A stretch of DNA of 64,000 nucleotides from CATOSK01 sp963665735 (GCA_963665735.1 OY762444.1:2666001-2730000), one strand, 5' to 3'; counted from the first letter of the stretch, positions 17,865 through 26,185 are shown. A program made the numbers and translations. The notes: a model not told the origin generated them from the letters alone.

Positions 17865-18522
17865 AGTCCCCCCCTTCATCGGACGATTGACAGCGCGGCT
17901 GCTGGCCCTTAACCGCTTCTACTTCGTCCAGGTGGCATCTCTTGTATTTTAGCCCACTCCCGCACGGGCAAGGCTGGTTTCTGCCGGGATTATGGCGGGC
18001 AAATCGGAGAATCTCCTCCTCATATTCCCGCATCCCGGCATCCCCGTGGGAATACTCCCCCCAAAGGTCATTTCCGGCGGCAGTCAATCCATAACGGTCA
18101 GTGTAGGACAGGCGGTAGAAGAAAGGAATCACCAGTTCGCGCATGAACCGCGCCAAAGTGAGATTCCTCTCCACGGCGTATTTGAGGCCCAGGCAGCAAG
18201 CCCCGTCACGGAACAAGTGCAGGTCAACCAGGTCGCATTGATTTTGTTCTGCGATGGCGACGCACCGCCCGCCGACCTCAAAAACATTGGGCCACCCGTT
18301 GTCTTGCAGGTGGCCCAGGTCAATCTTGACATTGAACGCATCGCACAGAAAAGCGCCCAGCGCACGGTTTCCGTCGGTGTCTCCCAGCTCCAATTGGCCG
18401 GATTGCCGGTCAAACGCGGCACAGAAGCGAAGTTCCCCGACAATGTTTCGGCCTCCCGGAACGTAGGTCAACTCCGGGAAGTTGGACGCCAGCCATTCAA
18501 GCTCAGTGTCCCGCAACATCAT
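17824..18522 (-). CDS. E2-like conjugating protein with C-terminal SEC-C zinc motif (CapE2-like)
   Basis: The start is ATG 18522, overlapping the CD-NTase stop as ATGA. The 232-residue product has, at about 100-112, LHLFRDGACCLGL. This fits the prokaryotic E2 pattern H-x-(Y/F)-x-D-G-x-x-C-L, in which the cysteine is the thioester residue of CBASS E2 proteins. A SEC-C zinc-binding motif ends the chain (NQPCPCGSGLKYKRCH, about 182-197). In type II-short CBASS a stand-alone E2 replaces the E1-E2/JAB pair and conditions the cyclase. No E1 or JAB gene is nearby, so this is the expected arrangement. The E2 assignment rests on one short motif and position and should be tested by structure prediction; SEC-C fused to it is not something I know from characterised systems. 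Confidence 0.68.
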   Translation of the reverse strand: MMLRDTELEWLASNFPELTYVPGGRNIVGELRFCAAFDRQSGQLELGDTDGNRALGAFLCDAFNVKIDLGHLQDNGWPNVFEVGGRCVAIAEQNQCDLVDLHLFRDGACCLGLKYAVERNLTLARFMRELVIPFFYRLSYTDRYGLTAAGNDLWGEYSHGDAGMREYEEEILRFARHNPGRNQPCPCGSGLKYKRCHLDEVEAVKGQQPRCQSSDEGGDYDNIRRGGSSIAP

Positions 18523-19484
18523 CGCGCGTAAGGTTTCCTCGGCGTTACCGTCGCGGGAGCCATCGCCGTGGCGCCGGTTGCCCCGCCGTTCTTGGACACG
18601 GATTTGTTCTTGGCAAAGTCCTCCCCCAGCAGCTTCTGCCACTTCTGGACGCTTTGCCGGGAATCGGTCTCATCGAAGGCGTCGTTCACCTGTTGGGTGT
18701 AAATCTCGAACTTTTCCCGGAAGTTGCGGTACTTGTTTTGGTCCCAATGCCGGGTGAAAGTTTCCTGGCGCAGCACGGGATTCCGTATCTCCGGCATGAA
18801 GGGGTTGGCCTGGAGGAAAGCGTCAATGCGGTTGCAGACGGTCTTCAGAGTATCCGGGACGGTCTTGAAGTGGGTGTCACCCTCGTTGTCCTGCACGCTC
18901 ATTCCGATAAGGGTGGTGAGGAGAATCGAAGGGGCGGTGAAGTTGCCCTTGTGGTCCCTCATGTACTTCAACAGCCTGGTGACCCGCTTGAGGTTGCCGT
19001 TGGTAATCCGGGTCTTGTCGTTGAACCAGTCCCGGTAGCCAGTTCCGTCCGTCTCTTCGAACTTGTTGGTCTTGTTGTTGCAGATGTAGCGTTGGCCGTT
19101 GACCTCGACGCAAGGAACTATGTCCAGGTGAAAATCCCCGGCGTAATCTACCATCACGCACCTGGTCTTTCGGTGCGCCATGTCCTTGTAGGTGCCGTGT
19201 TGTCGGAGGCAGTTGTAAGCGTCGTTGATGTAGTCCGCCGGTTTCTTGCCCGGCTGGTGCTCCATAAAGAGCAGGATGTCGGCGTCGTACTCCCGCTTTT
19301 CCTTCGGCTTGATGATAGTCCGCAAGGCGTAAGAGCCTTGGCGTTCCACTTTCTCGAAGCCCTCCAAATGCCGGCTCAAGTGCGTCGTCACCGCCGCTAC
19401 GTGGTCGTTCAGCTTGTCCAAACGGGATTGGTTGATGTTTACGTGGTTGGCCAGGAATTCGTCGAAATCTTTCGCCAATTTCAT
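18519..19484 (-). CDS. CD-NTase (SMODS cyclic-oligonucleotide synthase) of CBASS
   Basis: The 321-residue product has the nucleotidyltransferase core of CD-NTases. The G50-S51 pair sits in QGSYALRT, the metal-binding pair D67 and D69 in REYDADILLF, and the third Asp (D121) in DFHLDIVPCV. The following helical region and length fit the family. Such enzymes make cyclic di- or trinucleotides on phage infection and so activate an effector. The effector here is the patatin-like phospholipase whose stop overlaps this start as ATGA. AAGGAG stands nine bases before ATG 19484. Product nucleotide cannot be read from sequence; patatin effectors are usually fed by cGAMP-type dinucleotides. Confidence 0.93.
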   Translation of the reverse strand: MKLAKDFDEFLANHVNINQSRLDKLNDHVAAVTTHLSRHLEGFEKVERQGSYALRTIIKPKEKREYDADILLFMEHQPGKKPADYINDAYNCLRQHGTYKDMAHRKTRCVMVDYAGDFHLDIVPCVEVNGQRYICNNKTNKFEETDGTGYRDWFNDKTRITNGNLKRVTRLLKYMRDHKGNFTAPSILLTTLIGMSVQDNEGDTHFKTVPDTLKTVCNRIDAFLQANPFMPEIRNPVLRQETFTRHWDQNKYRNFREKFEIYTQQVNDAFDETDSRQSVQKWQKLLGEDFAKNKSVSKNGGATGATAMAPATVTPRKPYAR

Positions 19485-20461
19485 TGGTCGTTTCTCCTTA
19501 TGTGTTTCAGGATTGCTTTGGATTGGTACGTGAAATCCCTCTCGGCGAGGGCCTTTAGGTTAGCGAGGTGATTGGTGTCGTCCAATTCCCAGCTGTCAAT
19601 CTCCGGGTCAACACGCAGGTATCGGTCGCCCAACATCAGTTTTGCCATGTTCGTCGAAGCCTGGGATTGAAGTCCCAAAGTGTATGAGACCAACTTGTTC
19701 CCTCCCCATCCGGTCAACAGGCCCCAACAACTCCGTTTTGTGTACATGGTTGTCGTGTGTCCGGTGCCTACGGAAAAGACCCTTACCTCTTCCACCCCCT
19801 TCCTGAATTTGGATATTGCCTCGGTTAATGCGATGATTGACGGATTGTTAGCCCAAAGGCCGCCATCCGTCAGCAGATAAGGCCCCACTGCCTTGGGATC
19901 GAAATAGGTCGGGGCCGCGCAGGAGGCAAGAACGGCATCCCTGAGCAGCACATCCCCATCCCTTTCATAGGGTTCTCCCAGTTCCCCCAAATAGCGGGAC
20001 TTGAAGACATGGACCCCGCCCGTAGATATATCGGCGCTCGTTATCATCAACGGAGTTGATATATCCCGAAGAATGGTTTGGGGCAGATATTCTTCCAGCG
20101 CTCTTTCGAGGTGCGCCCTGGAATATCGGCTACGCAAGAGCGCAGAAATCGGCGAAGGAAGTCGCGATTTCCCAAATATGCGCCGCGACTCCCTCTCGAA
20201 CAGACCGACCACTTCCCCTAACGGAATTCCCGCCGCCGCGGCCCCTGCGATGATAGACCCCGTGCTGGTCCCGGCCAGCAGGTCAAAGCAGTCTTTGACC
20301 GTCTGTCCGAGGGCCTCCTCGACCCTCGCCAGGATTTGAGCGGCGTAAATGCCTCTCGTGCCGCCACCATCCACAGCCAGGATGCTAAAGTGCCCCTGAT
20401 TGCCCCTTGTACTACTCATCCTTCCCGAATAGACCCACAAAGAGTTCCTGAATACCGGCAT
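19481..20461 (-). CDS. Patatin-like phospholipase, CBASS effector (CapV-like)
   Basis: The patatin motifs are complete: oxyanion loop DGGGTRG (31-37), nucleophile elbow GTSTG with S66, and catalytic Asp in DGG (D199). In CBASS, CapV phospholipases are activated by the cyclic nucleotide and degrade membrane lipids, killing the infected cell. It is the first gene of the operon, downstream of a consensus promoter. The start is uncertain. ATG 20461 has no clear ribosome site, TTG 20440 follows AGGAAC, and ATG 20419 (MSSTRGNQG) lies about a dozen residues before the first motif. No signal peptide or membrane segment is seen, which fits a cytosolic enzyme recruited on activation. Confidence 0.92.
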   Translation of the reverse strand: MPVFRNSLWVYSGRMSSTRGNQGHFSILAVDGGGTRGIYAAQILARVEEALGQTVKDCFDLLAGTSTGSIIAGAAAAGIPLGEVVGLFERESRRIFGKSRLPSPISALLRSRYSRAHLERALEEYLPQTILRDISTPLMITSADISTGGVHVFKSRYLGELGEPYERDGDVLLRDAVLASCAAPTYFDPKAVGPYLLTDGGLWANNPSIIALTEAISKFRKGVEEVRVFSVGTGHTTTMYTKRSCWGLLTGWGGNKLVSYTLGLQSQASTNMAKLMLGDRYLRVDPEIDSWELDDTNHLANLKALAERDFTYQSKAILKHIRRNDQ

Positions 20462-20496
20462 TGACCCCGGCGCGTGACTTCATTATCATTCACCGA

Positions 20497-20581
20497 CCAC
20501 AAGTGAAACATTGTATTGCCATATTTACGGATAATGATATTCGGTGTTTGTATCATTGTCAAGAACTAGTTTCACTTGTGG
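20497..20581. promoter_or_regulatory. Inverted-repeat operator between the CBASS operon and its regulator
   Basis: CCACAAGTGAAAC (20497-20509) and GTTTCACTTGTGG (20569-20581) are perfect 13-bp inverted repeats separated by 59 bp. They bracket the promoter of the minus-strand operon, and the right arm lies just before the regulator's probable start. This is a good candidate binding site pair for the XRE protein encoded next to it, repressing both directions. Confidence 0.72.
20534..20562 (-). promoter_or_regulatory. Sigma70 promoter of the patatin/CD-NTase operon
   Basis: On the minus strand a perfect -35 TTGACA (20562-20557), a 17-nt spacer and TATCAT (20539-20534) lead into the operon. The whole promoter lies between the two arms of the inverted repeat, so repressor binding could block it. 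Confidence 0.75.
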
Positions 20582-20595
20582 AACAGGGGGCAGTT

Positions 20596-20970
20596 TTGGT
20601 AAAAGTCACGTTACAGAACCTGGGAACCATTGTCCGGGAAAAGCGGGGTTCTCGAGGGCTTCGGACAGTGGCGAGCGAAATTGGCACCAGCGCACCGACG
20701 CTCTCTCGCATCGAGTCGGGCAAAATGCCCGACCTTCAGACTTTCGGGAAACTCTGTCGCTGGCTGGGTGTAGACCCGGGTGTCCTCTTGGACGTTACTC
20801 CCCAATCAGCGGAAACAATCCCTACCCACATCGCTGCTGCGCACCTGAAGGCGCATCGAGAGATCGACCCGAACACGGCGAGCGCCTTGGCTAATGCCAT
20901 ACTCAAGGCGCAGATGATGTTGCATGATGCGCCCGGAAAAGTGGGAGAGGCGGATGGAGAGGGGCTTTAA
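20596..20970 (+). CDS. XRE-family repressor, CapH-like
   Basis: The open frame extends from 20461, but that part overlaps the promoter and operator. The probable start is TTG 20596 behind AGGGGG (20585-20590); GTG 20578 is the alternative. The 124-residue product has a cro/C1 helix-turn-helix (LRTVASEIGTSAPTLSRIESGKMPDLQTFGKLCRWLGV) near residues 14-52 and a C-terminal helical region. It overlaps the following metallopeptidase gene. In many CBASS loci a divergent HTH repressor (CapH) is cleaved by a zinc protease (CapP) in response to ssDNA, which switches the operon on. The layout here is the same, and the inverted repeat nearby is its likely operator. Confidence 0.85.
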   Translation: MVKVTLQNLGTIVREKRGSRGLRTVASEIGTSAPTLSRIESGKMPDLQTFGKLCRWLGVDPGVLLDVTPQSAETIPTHIAAAHLKAHREIDPNTASALANAILKAQMMLHDAPGKVGEADGEGL

Positions 20971-21529
20971 GACTCGCTGTGAGGAAATGTCCCGCTCGCT
21001 GCGGGCGGAGCTAGGCTTGGATACGGATGCCCCCTTACCAGCAGAGCAACTCGCGTCGTATTTGGGCGTTTATCTGTGGTCAGTCGAAGACCTTGGATTG
21101 GATCCTGCCGACGTGAGGCAATTGGTGCATAACGACCCGGACTCCTGGTCCGCAATAACCGTATCGACGTCAGGCTTGGACGCCATCATCCTAAATCCGA
21201 ATCACCGACGGGGCCGCTATTCCAGTGATGTCATGCACGAATTGGCTCACCTGCTGCTAGGACACGAACCAAGCACCGTGTTCTTCGCCGGACAGGAAAG
21301 CCCGGCGTTGCGCGGGTTCAACAAGTCTGCCGAAGACGAGGCCAATTGGTTGGCGGGCGCTCTGTTGCTGCCCAGGGACGCCCTCGTAAAGCTGCGCGCG
21401 AAACGCTGTCCGAAGGAAGTGGCGTGCGACGAATTCGGAGTCAGTCGGCAAATGCTGGAGTTCCGAATGCGGGTAACGGGGGTGGAGCGCCAGTTTGCAA
21501 GGAGAAGGAAGGCCACAGCCAAATATTGA
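20954..21529 (+). CDS. ImmA/IrrE-type metallopeptidase, CapP-like
   Basis: The start chosen is ATG 20954 with GGGAGAGG just upstream; an earlier ATG is at 20924. The 191-residue product has the zinc-protease motif HELAHLLLGH near residue 95 and the family's downstream EDEANWLAGALLLP. ImmA/IrrE proteases cleave a partner HTH repressor. The partner is the upstream XRE gene, whose stop overlaps this start by 17 nt. With that gene it would sense DNA damage or phage replication and derepress the CBASS operon. The C-terminus is short and basic (RQFARRRKATAKY). Confidence 0.88.
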   Translation: MERGFKTRCEEMSRSLRAELGLDTDAPLPAEQLASYLGVYLWSVEDLGLDPADVRQLVHNDPDSWSAITVSTSGLDAIILNPNHRRGRYSSDVMHELAHLLLGHEPSTVFFAGQESPALRGFNKSAEDEANWLAGALLLPRDALVKLRAKRCPKEVACDEFGVSRQMLEFRMRVTGVERQFARRRKATAKY

Positions 21530-21544
21530 TCCCCCGACTATCTG

Positions 21545-21736
21545 CCCCGGGTGTTGACCCGCAGCCTGCTGCTCCGGCGGGTGTGGGGGCCTGAGCGGGT
21601 GGGCGAGGGCAACCTGCTGCGCAAAGTGGTGAAGAACCTGCGGCGCAAGCCGGGTTACGATGCGGCGGCCCCCCGGTACATCTTCACCGAGCCACGGCTG
21701 GGGTACTGGACGGCGGCTGGGGATGGGCGGGCATAG
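21545..21736 (+). pseudogene. Fragment of an OmpR-type response regulator (C-terminal half of the winged helix)
   Basis: The frame reads VLTRSLLLRRVWGPE...LLRKVVKNLRRKPG...PRYIFTEPRLGYW, clearly related to VLTHDQLLRRVWGG...PTYIFAERRIGYR at the end of the kinase/regulator fusion at 58434-60848. There is no receiver domain and no start, so it is a relic. Confidence 0.75.
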
Positions 21737-21783
21737 CGGTACCGGAGCGAGTTGAGCCGGCGGCTCCCTCGTCGTCGGAGACC

Positions 21784-21950
21784 TGGGCATTGACTACCTC
21801 TAGGCAGGTGACGCTGGCTTCTCGGCCAGCGTCGTTGACAAGCACAGAGTACGCGGTGCTTTACGAATTGGAGGTGGGAACGAAGTGCTGGCCCACGGCC
21901 TGCTTTTCCCTGCGAGTGTGGGGCCGGAGTGCATGGGCGAGTGCTGCCAA
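21784..21950 (+). pseudogene. Second response-regulator fragment (N-terminal half of the winged helix)
   Basis: IDYL-stop-QVTLASRPASLTSTEYAVLYELEV...LRVWG matches the segment that should precede the fragment at 21545 (compare RLVTLAGRPVPLTATEYRLLYELSV in the fusion at 58.4-60.8 kb). The two halves are thus in swapped order, with stops and lost frame. The rest of the gap to 22130 holds nothing recognisable. Confidence 0.65.
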
Positions 21951-22129
21951 TGTAGGCGGAGCCCGGATAGCCTACGTCTGTGCGAATAGCTCTTCCTACA
22001 GTTTCGTATACCCTGATTCCGGCGTAAAGGGCCAAGTAGTTCTGATAGACTTCTGTCATTTGGTGATTGACATCTGTCACCCTAATGGGGCAAACTCGTT
22101 GGAACCAAAGGCTGGGAGAAACTGGTTTC

Positions 22130-22375
22130 ATGCCATATGAGCGTTCCAGGCAAATCGAAAAGCGGTTTCAACAGGCCATTCGCCTAATCGAGAAGGAGCC
22201 ACTCAACGCTCGGGAGTTGGCTGCTGCCCTTGAGGTTTCAACATCCACTGTGCAGCGGACCATTGCCGAGCTACGCCGGCGTGGCCATCTGATACGCTCT
22301 GTCCGTGAAGCTGATGGTTGGAGGTACGAACTCTTGGATCATCACTCTCTCCAAATCGAGGAGGTGAGTTCATGA
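22130..22375 (+). CDS. Small winged-helix/DeoR-type HTH protein heading a methylase operon
   Basis: From ATG 22130 the product has 81 residues, nearly all one winged helix: ERSRQIEKRFQQAIRLIEKEPLNARELAAALEVSTSTVQRTIAELRRRGHLIRSVREADGWRYEL. The helix-turn-helix and the wing (RRGHLI...GWRYEL) are plain. Its stop overlaps the methyltransferase start as ATGATG. A control (C) protein for the following methylase/nuclease pair is the likely role, by analogy with C proteins of type II systems; this is inferred from position only. Confidence 0.75.
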   Translation: MPYERSRQIEKRFQQAIRLIEKEPLNARELAAALEVSTSTVQRTIAELRRRGHLIRSVREADGWRYELLDHHSLQIEEVSS

Positions 22376-25300
22376 TGCCAACATCAGAAATTACCCTTGA
22401 GAGGCTATTGGTCCAAGCCGGTTTCAAGGAAGAGGATCGTCTCGCTCCCGGGCTGATTGGTCCATTGGAGGTGGACAGCGACCCAGACATTTACATCCGC
22501 TATGGTCCACTGCTGAACGCAACGGCCGAGGGAACACCCTTCGGAGATTTGGTGTATGAAGTCCCGAGTGACATCGATGGTGTAGCGGGCACTCCTTGCA
22601 TCTGCTTCAAGGTCCTGGACGAGGTGACTCCTGCAGCCATAAATTCCATCCGGATGCAGGTCTGGAACCACGGTAGAGTGCCAACTCTTTGGATCATTAG
22701 CCCCGACGGTGTACGCATATATGACAGTTTTGCGCGGCCACAAAAGGAGGACAACGAGGACTCAAATAGTCATTTGCTTGAGGAGCTGACCCAGATTGGC
22801 AACCGTTTACAAGGCATCGACGATTTCCATAAGAGCAAGTTTGACACAGGAGAGTTTTGGCAATCCGGCAAGGGTCGAGATATTGAGCCAGAGCAGCGAG
22901 TTGACTCAGCACTCCTCCGCGACTTGCTTGATACCAGAGAAGCTCTCAAATCCAAGGACATCGATTCAGATGTCGCCCAATCTCTGCTAGGACGCGCGAT
23001 TTTTGTTAAGTACCTCGAAGACCGAAATATCCTGCGGCCTTTCCACTTTCAATCTCATGGTGATGGCGATAGCTTCGTCGAGGTGCTGAACGACATTACC
23101 AGCGCCTACAAGTTTTTCGACTGGTTGAGAACGACTTTCAACGGCGACCTGTTTCCCATCAGCCAAGAAGAGAGAGACAGTGTTCTTGAGGACCATTTGG
23201 GTATACTCCGCCTGTTTCTCGACGGTTACGACATGAGCAGTTATCCAGCTTCCCAAGCCAAGCTATGGCCCTACTCCTTTGAGACTATACCCATTGAGCT
23301 CATAAGTAGTATTTACGAAATGTTCGCTCACGCGACTAACCGGGAGGCGGCTGAGACGACCAGCATACACTACACACGATTCAATCTCGTCGAATTGGTG
23401 CTCGGCCTCGCCATGCGGGGATTGCCGCACACTGCGAAGGTACTGGACCCGGCTTGTGGCTCCGGCGTCTTCCTCGTTGAGGCTTTCAGGCGGCTAGCCC
23501 GGCTGAAGGGGAGGGAGCTTGGCCGTGATTTGACCAGGGGGGAACTCCAGGATCTACTTGTTTCGCAGTTATTCGGAATCGATATTGACCGACAGGCAGT
23601 TTATGTGACCGCTTTCAGTCTGTACCTCGCACTTCTGGAGTTGGATCCCGACCCGCAGCCTCCTGATGCCCTCAGACTTCCGCGGCTGTTGGAGACTGAA
23701 GACACAGACGATGGGGGGAAGAATCTGTATATCCAAGATTTCTTCAACCCTGAATCTGAATTTAACCGTAGGCCACCATTCTCGGACCAGGGGTTTGACC
23801 TTATCGTTGGCAATCCTCTCTGGACAGCACTGACGGTCGACCCGCCTACTGGTTCGGACATTGCCCCTCCTCGGCAATGGGGTATCAAGTATTGCGAAGA
23901 CAATGAGGTTCCCGACAACAAGCCTGACCAGGCTTTCGCCTGGCGGACCCGCGATTTTTGTGGGCCAGATACAAAGGTTGCGTTGGTAATCGGCAGCAGA
24001 CTATTTTTCCAGCGTTCAGATAAAGCGGAACGCTGGCGCGAAAAGTTTCTTGAGGCAAATCAGTTGATTCACGTGGTCAACCTAACAGACTTCAGGAATG
24101 AGCATATGCTGTTCGGGAAAGGGTCTTCAACGTCTCAGCCTGCATCGGTGATCACGTTCCGCCCGCGACCTCCCGATTCCCACACTACTGTGCTCCATGT
24201 CGCGCCAAAATGGTATCCCGGGATACGCCAACGCGATGAACTCGTGATCAATGGTATGGACATACAAGGAATCCCGCAAGCCCTTTTCCAGGAGTACCGG
24301 TTCTTGTGGAAGACGGCTTTCCGCGGCACGCCGAGGGACTTTCGGTTTCTTCAGCGGCTCCATTCCTTTCCTACGCTTGAGGGTGTGCTGCTACAGGCCG
24401 ATGTCCGTAAAGGCCTCGACCGGAGTTATGGCCTAACATTCGGGAGTAATCCCACTAAAGACGCATCCCACTTGAATGGCTTACCCTTTTTGTCGGCCGG
24501 AGTCCCTAAAAGTTCGGGCGGAACGGCTTACCGCTATGCCATAGACGCCGATGAATTACCGCCCTTTACTAGGCCTTACATAGCGGAAAAGAGTATCCGG
24601 AGGTCGTTGCCTCTTCCAGTGTTGATATTGCACAGGGGACTACGTGAACATCGTGCGTGTGCAGCTCTGGCTGAATCCTCATATGGTGAAGGCCAGATTG
24701 TGCTGCAGGGTTACTATGGTATATCGCTGGCTAGGGCACCCGAGGATCTGGGTTACCGTCTGAATGCCATCCTGAACTCTGAACTCGCTACCTACCTGAT
24801 GTTCTTCATCAGTCCCCTATTGGGGTGGGAACGCCCTGCAATCGAAATCCGAGACTGGCTGCAAATGCCTTTGCCACCCACGATATTGCAAGGCGATGCC
24901 GATGATATCTGGTCGGCGGTTTTGGACCGCGAAGAGTGGTTGCGTACCCAGCGGAAGCGGGGTTTAGACCCATCTGATAGTAGCGAGGTCCAACGAGTAA
25001 AACGAGAACTCGATGACCACATCTCCCGTCTATATGAGCTATCAGACCAGGACAAGGTGTTGATGGCAGACACATTGAGGTACACCGTCACACCGTTTCT
25101 CCAGAGAAACACGCGTCGTGCTACTGCGGTGTTGGAGAGGCCAACACCCAAACAACTCCATGACTATGCGCTTCGCCTGTGCCATCAGGTCAATGGCATT
25201 CTCAAGCAAGGCCGAATGCAACTCGACGCGACTGTAATGGTCGGCAGCCAACTCGGACTTGACGTATGCCGCTTTGCCTGGCGGCAAGGCGATCACGCTA

Positions 25301-25536
25301 CTCAAATCTCTGAGTTGAATGCGGAGAGCATCCGCGATGTTCTGGGCCAGATGTCCACCGACCTTCGTGTTTCTGTCGCAGATCGGCTATATGTGCAGCA
25401 AGATCTGCGGGCATACGACGCCCAAGCTTTCTGGATCATTAAACCATCGCAGGCCCGCTTATGGACCGAAGCTGCTGCCCTAAACGATGCGGATGCAGTG
25501 CTACGAGAGCACATGGATAGGGTTCCCCGTGGGTAG
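22372..25536 (+). CDS. Eco57I-like adenine DNA methyltransferase (type II/IIG R-M)
   Basis: Start ATG 22372 follows AGGAGGTGAG. The 1054-residue product has motif I in LDPACGSGVFLVEAFRRL (about 358) and motif IV as NPLW (about 480), an NPPY-class variant with Leu in place of the second Pro. The N-terminal 200 residues (...DLVYEVPSDIDG...VWNHGRVPTLWIISPDGVRIYDSF) precede a long helical part, and the C-terminal third probably recognises the target. The nuclease motif of a true IIG enzyme is not clear in the N-terminus, and a separate PD-(D/E)XK gene overlaps the 3' end, so it may be the modification subunit of a two-gene system. The region is visibly less G+C-rich than its surroundings, which suggests transfer. 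Confidence 0.85.
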   Translation: MMPTSEITLERLLVQAGFKEEDRLAPGLIGPLEVDSDPDIYIRYGPLLNATAEGTPFGDLVYEVPSDIDGVAGTPCICFKVLDEVTPAAINSIRMQVWNHGRVPTLWIISPDGVRIYDSFARPQKEDNEDSNSHLLEELTQIGNRLQGIDDFHKSKFDTGEFWQSGKGRDIEPEQRVDSALLRDLLDTREALKSKDIDSDVAQSLLGRAIFVKYLEDRNILRPFHFQSHGDGDSFVEVLNDITSAYKFFDWLRTTFNGDLFPISQEERDSVLEDHLGILRLFLDGYDMSSYPASQAKLWPYSFETIPIELISSIYEMFAHATNREAAETTSIHYTRFNLVELVLGLAMRGLPHTAKVLDPACGSGVFLVEAFRRLARLKGRELGRDLTRGELQDLLVSQLFGIDIDRQAVYVTAFSLYLALLELDPDPQPPDALRLPRLLETEDTDDGGKNLYIQDFFNPESEFNRRPPFSDQGFDLIVGNPLWTALTVDPPTGSDIAPPRQWGIKYCEDNEVPDNKPDQAFAWRTRDFCGPDTKVALVIGSRLFFQRSDKAERWREKFLEANQLIHVVNLTDFRNEHMLFGKGSSTSQPASVITFRPRPPDSHTTVLHVAPKWYPGIRQRDELVINGMDIQGIPQALFQEYRFLWKTAFRGTPRDFRFLQRLHSFPTLEGVLLQADVRKGLDRSYGLTFGSNPTKDASHLNGLPFLSAGVPKSSGGTAYRYAIDADELPPFTRPYIAEKSIRRSLPLPVLILHRGLREHRACAALAESSYGEGQIVLQGYYGISLARAPEDLGYRLNAILNSELATYLMFFISPLLGWERPAIEIRDWLQMPLPPTILQGDADDIWSAVLDREEWLRTQRKRGLDPSDSSEVQRVKRELDDHISRLYELSDQDKVLMADTLRYTVTPFLQRNTRRATAVLERPTPKQLHDYALRLCHQVNGILKQGRMQLDATVMVGSQLGLDVCRFAWRQGDHATQISELNAESIRDVLGQMSTDLRVSVADRLYVQQDLRAYDAQAFWIIKPSQARLWTEAAALNDADAVLREHMDRVPRG

Positions 25537-26185
25537 CACCTCGACAGGTTCGCTGGGTCGGCCTTCACTGCCGCTGCGGGAGTTGTATGTTCCTACAGTG
25601 TTGGAACTTCTATTGATGGGAGCCGGCGCTCTTCGGGAAAGTCGGTCTGTTAACCCTTCCAGGTTTGAGAATAGGATTAGTGCCTTCCTTGACCGACAAA
25701 TGCGTGCCGCGCGCTTAGCAAGCAGCTCCAGTGACATCCTCAGTTGGTTCATGCGAACCTTGATTCCAAATGAGGCAGAACGCTCCCCGGACCTAGTGGA
25801 GCCTGATTTCATATTTACATGGGGTCCCTACCCCAGCAGGGAAGACCCATCCCTGTTCGTTGAGGCAAAAAGGCTCCGTGGTACCGGAGATTCTCTTGCC
25901 GGGGGCTATGTTGATGAAGGAGTCATTCGTTTTGTAGAGGGGAGTTATGGGAAAGGACACGACTATGGCATTATGATGGGATACGTGCAGGTAGCCCCTG
26001 TTTCCGGTGCCGTATCCAGTGTGGATACGGCTATGGACAGCCGCAAAGGTGCAACACAGGAGCAGTCAGCCTTCGCTTCCAACAATTCTCTTTGCACGAA
26101 CCCTTTTACCCATCACAGCAGTCATATGCAGCATGGAAAGTCTCAAACGATTACTCTGGTGCACATATTTGTAGACCTCACGTGA
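25529..26185 (+). CDS. Putative PD-(D/E)XK restriction endonuclease
   Basis: The likely start is GTG 25529, overlapping the methylase stop by 8 nt; ATG 25493 and 25487 are alternatives. The 218-residue product contains PDFIFTWGP (Asp near residue 91) and LFVEAKRLRG (Glu and Lys near 110-112), the spacing of a PD-(D/E)XK nuclease core. Residues 20-90 are helical (LRESRSVNPSRFENRISAFLDRQMRAAR). The C-terminal end (IMMGYVQVAPVSGAVSSVDTAM... to IFVDLT) is plausible for the remaining fold. Its coupling to the upstream methylase suggests the restriction subunit of that system. Family-level identity is unknown. Confidence 0.68.
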   Translation: MGSTSTGSLGRPSLPLRELYVPTVLELLLMGAGALRESRSVNPSRFENRISAFLDRQMRAARLASSSSDILSWFMRTLIPNEAERSPDLVEPDFIFTWGPYPSREDPSLFVEAKRLRGTGDSLAGGYVDEGVIRFVEGSYGKGHDYGIMMGYVQVAPVSGAVSSVDTAMDSRKGATQEQSAFASNNSLCTNPFTHHSSHMQHGKSQTITLVHIFVDLT

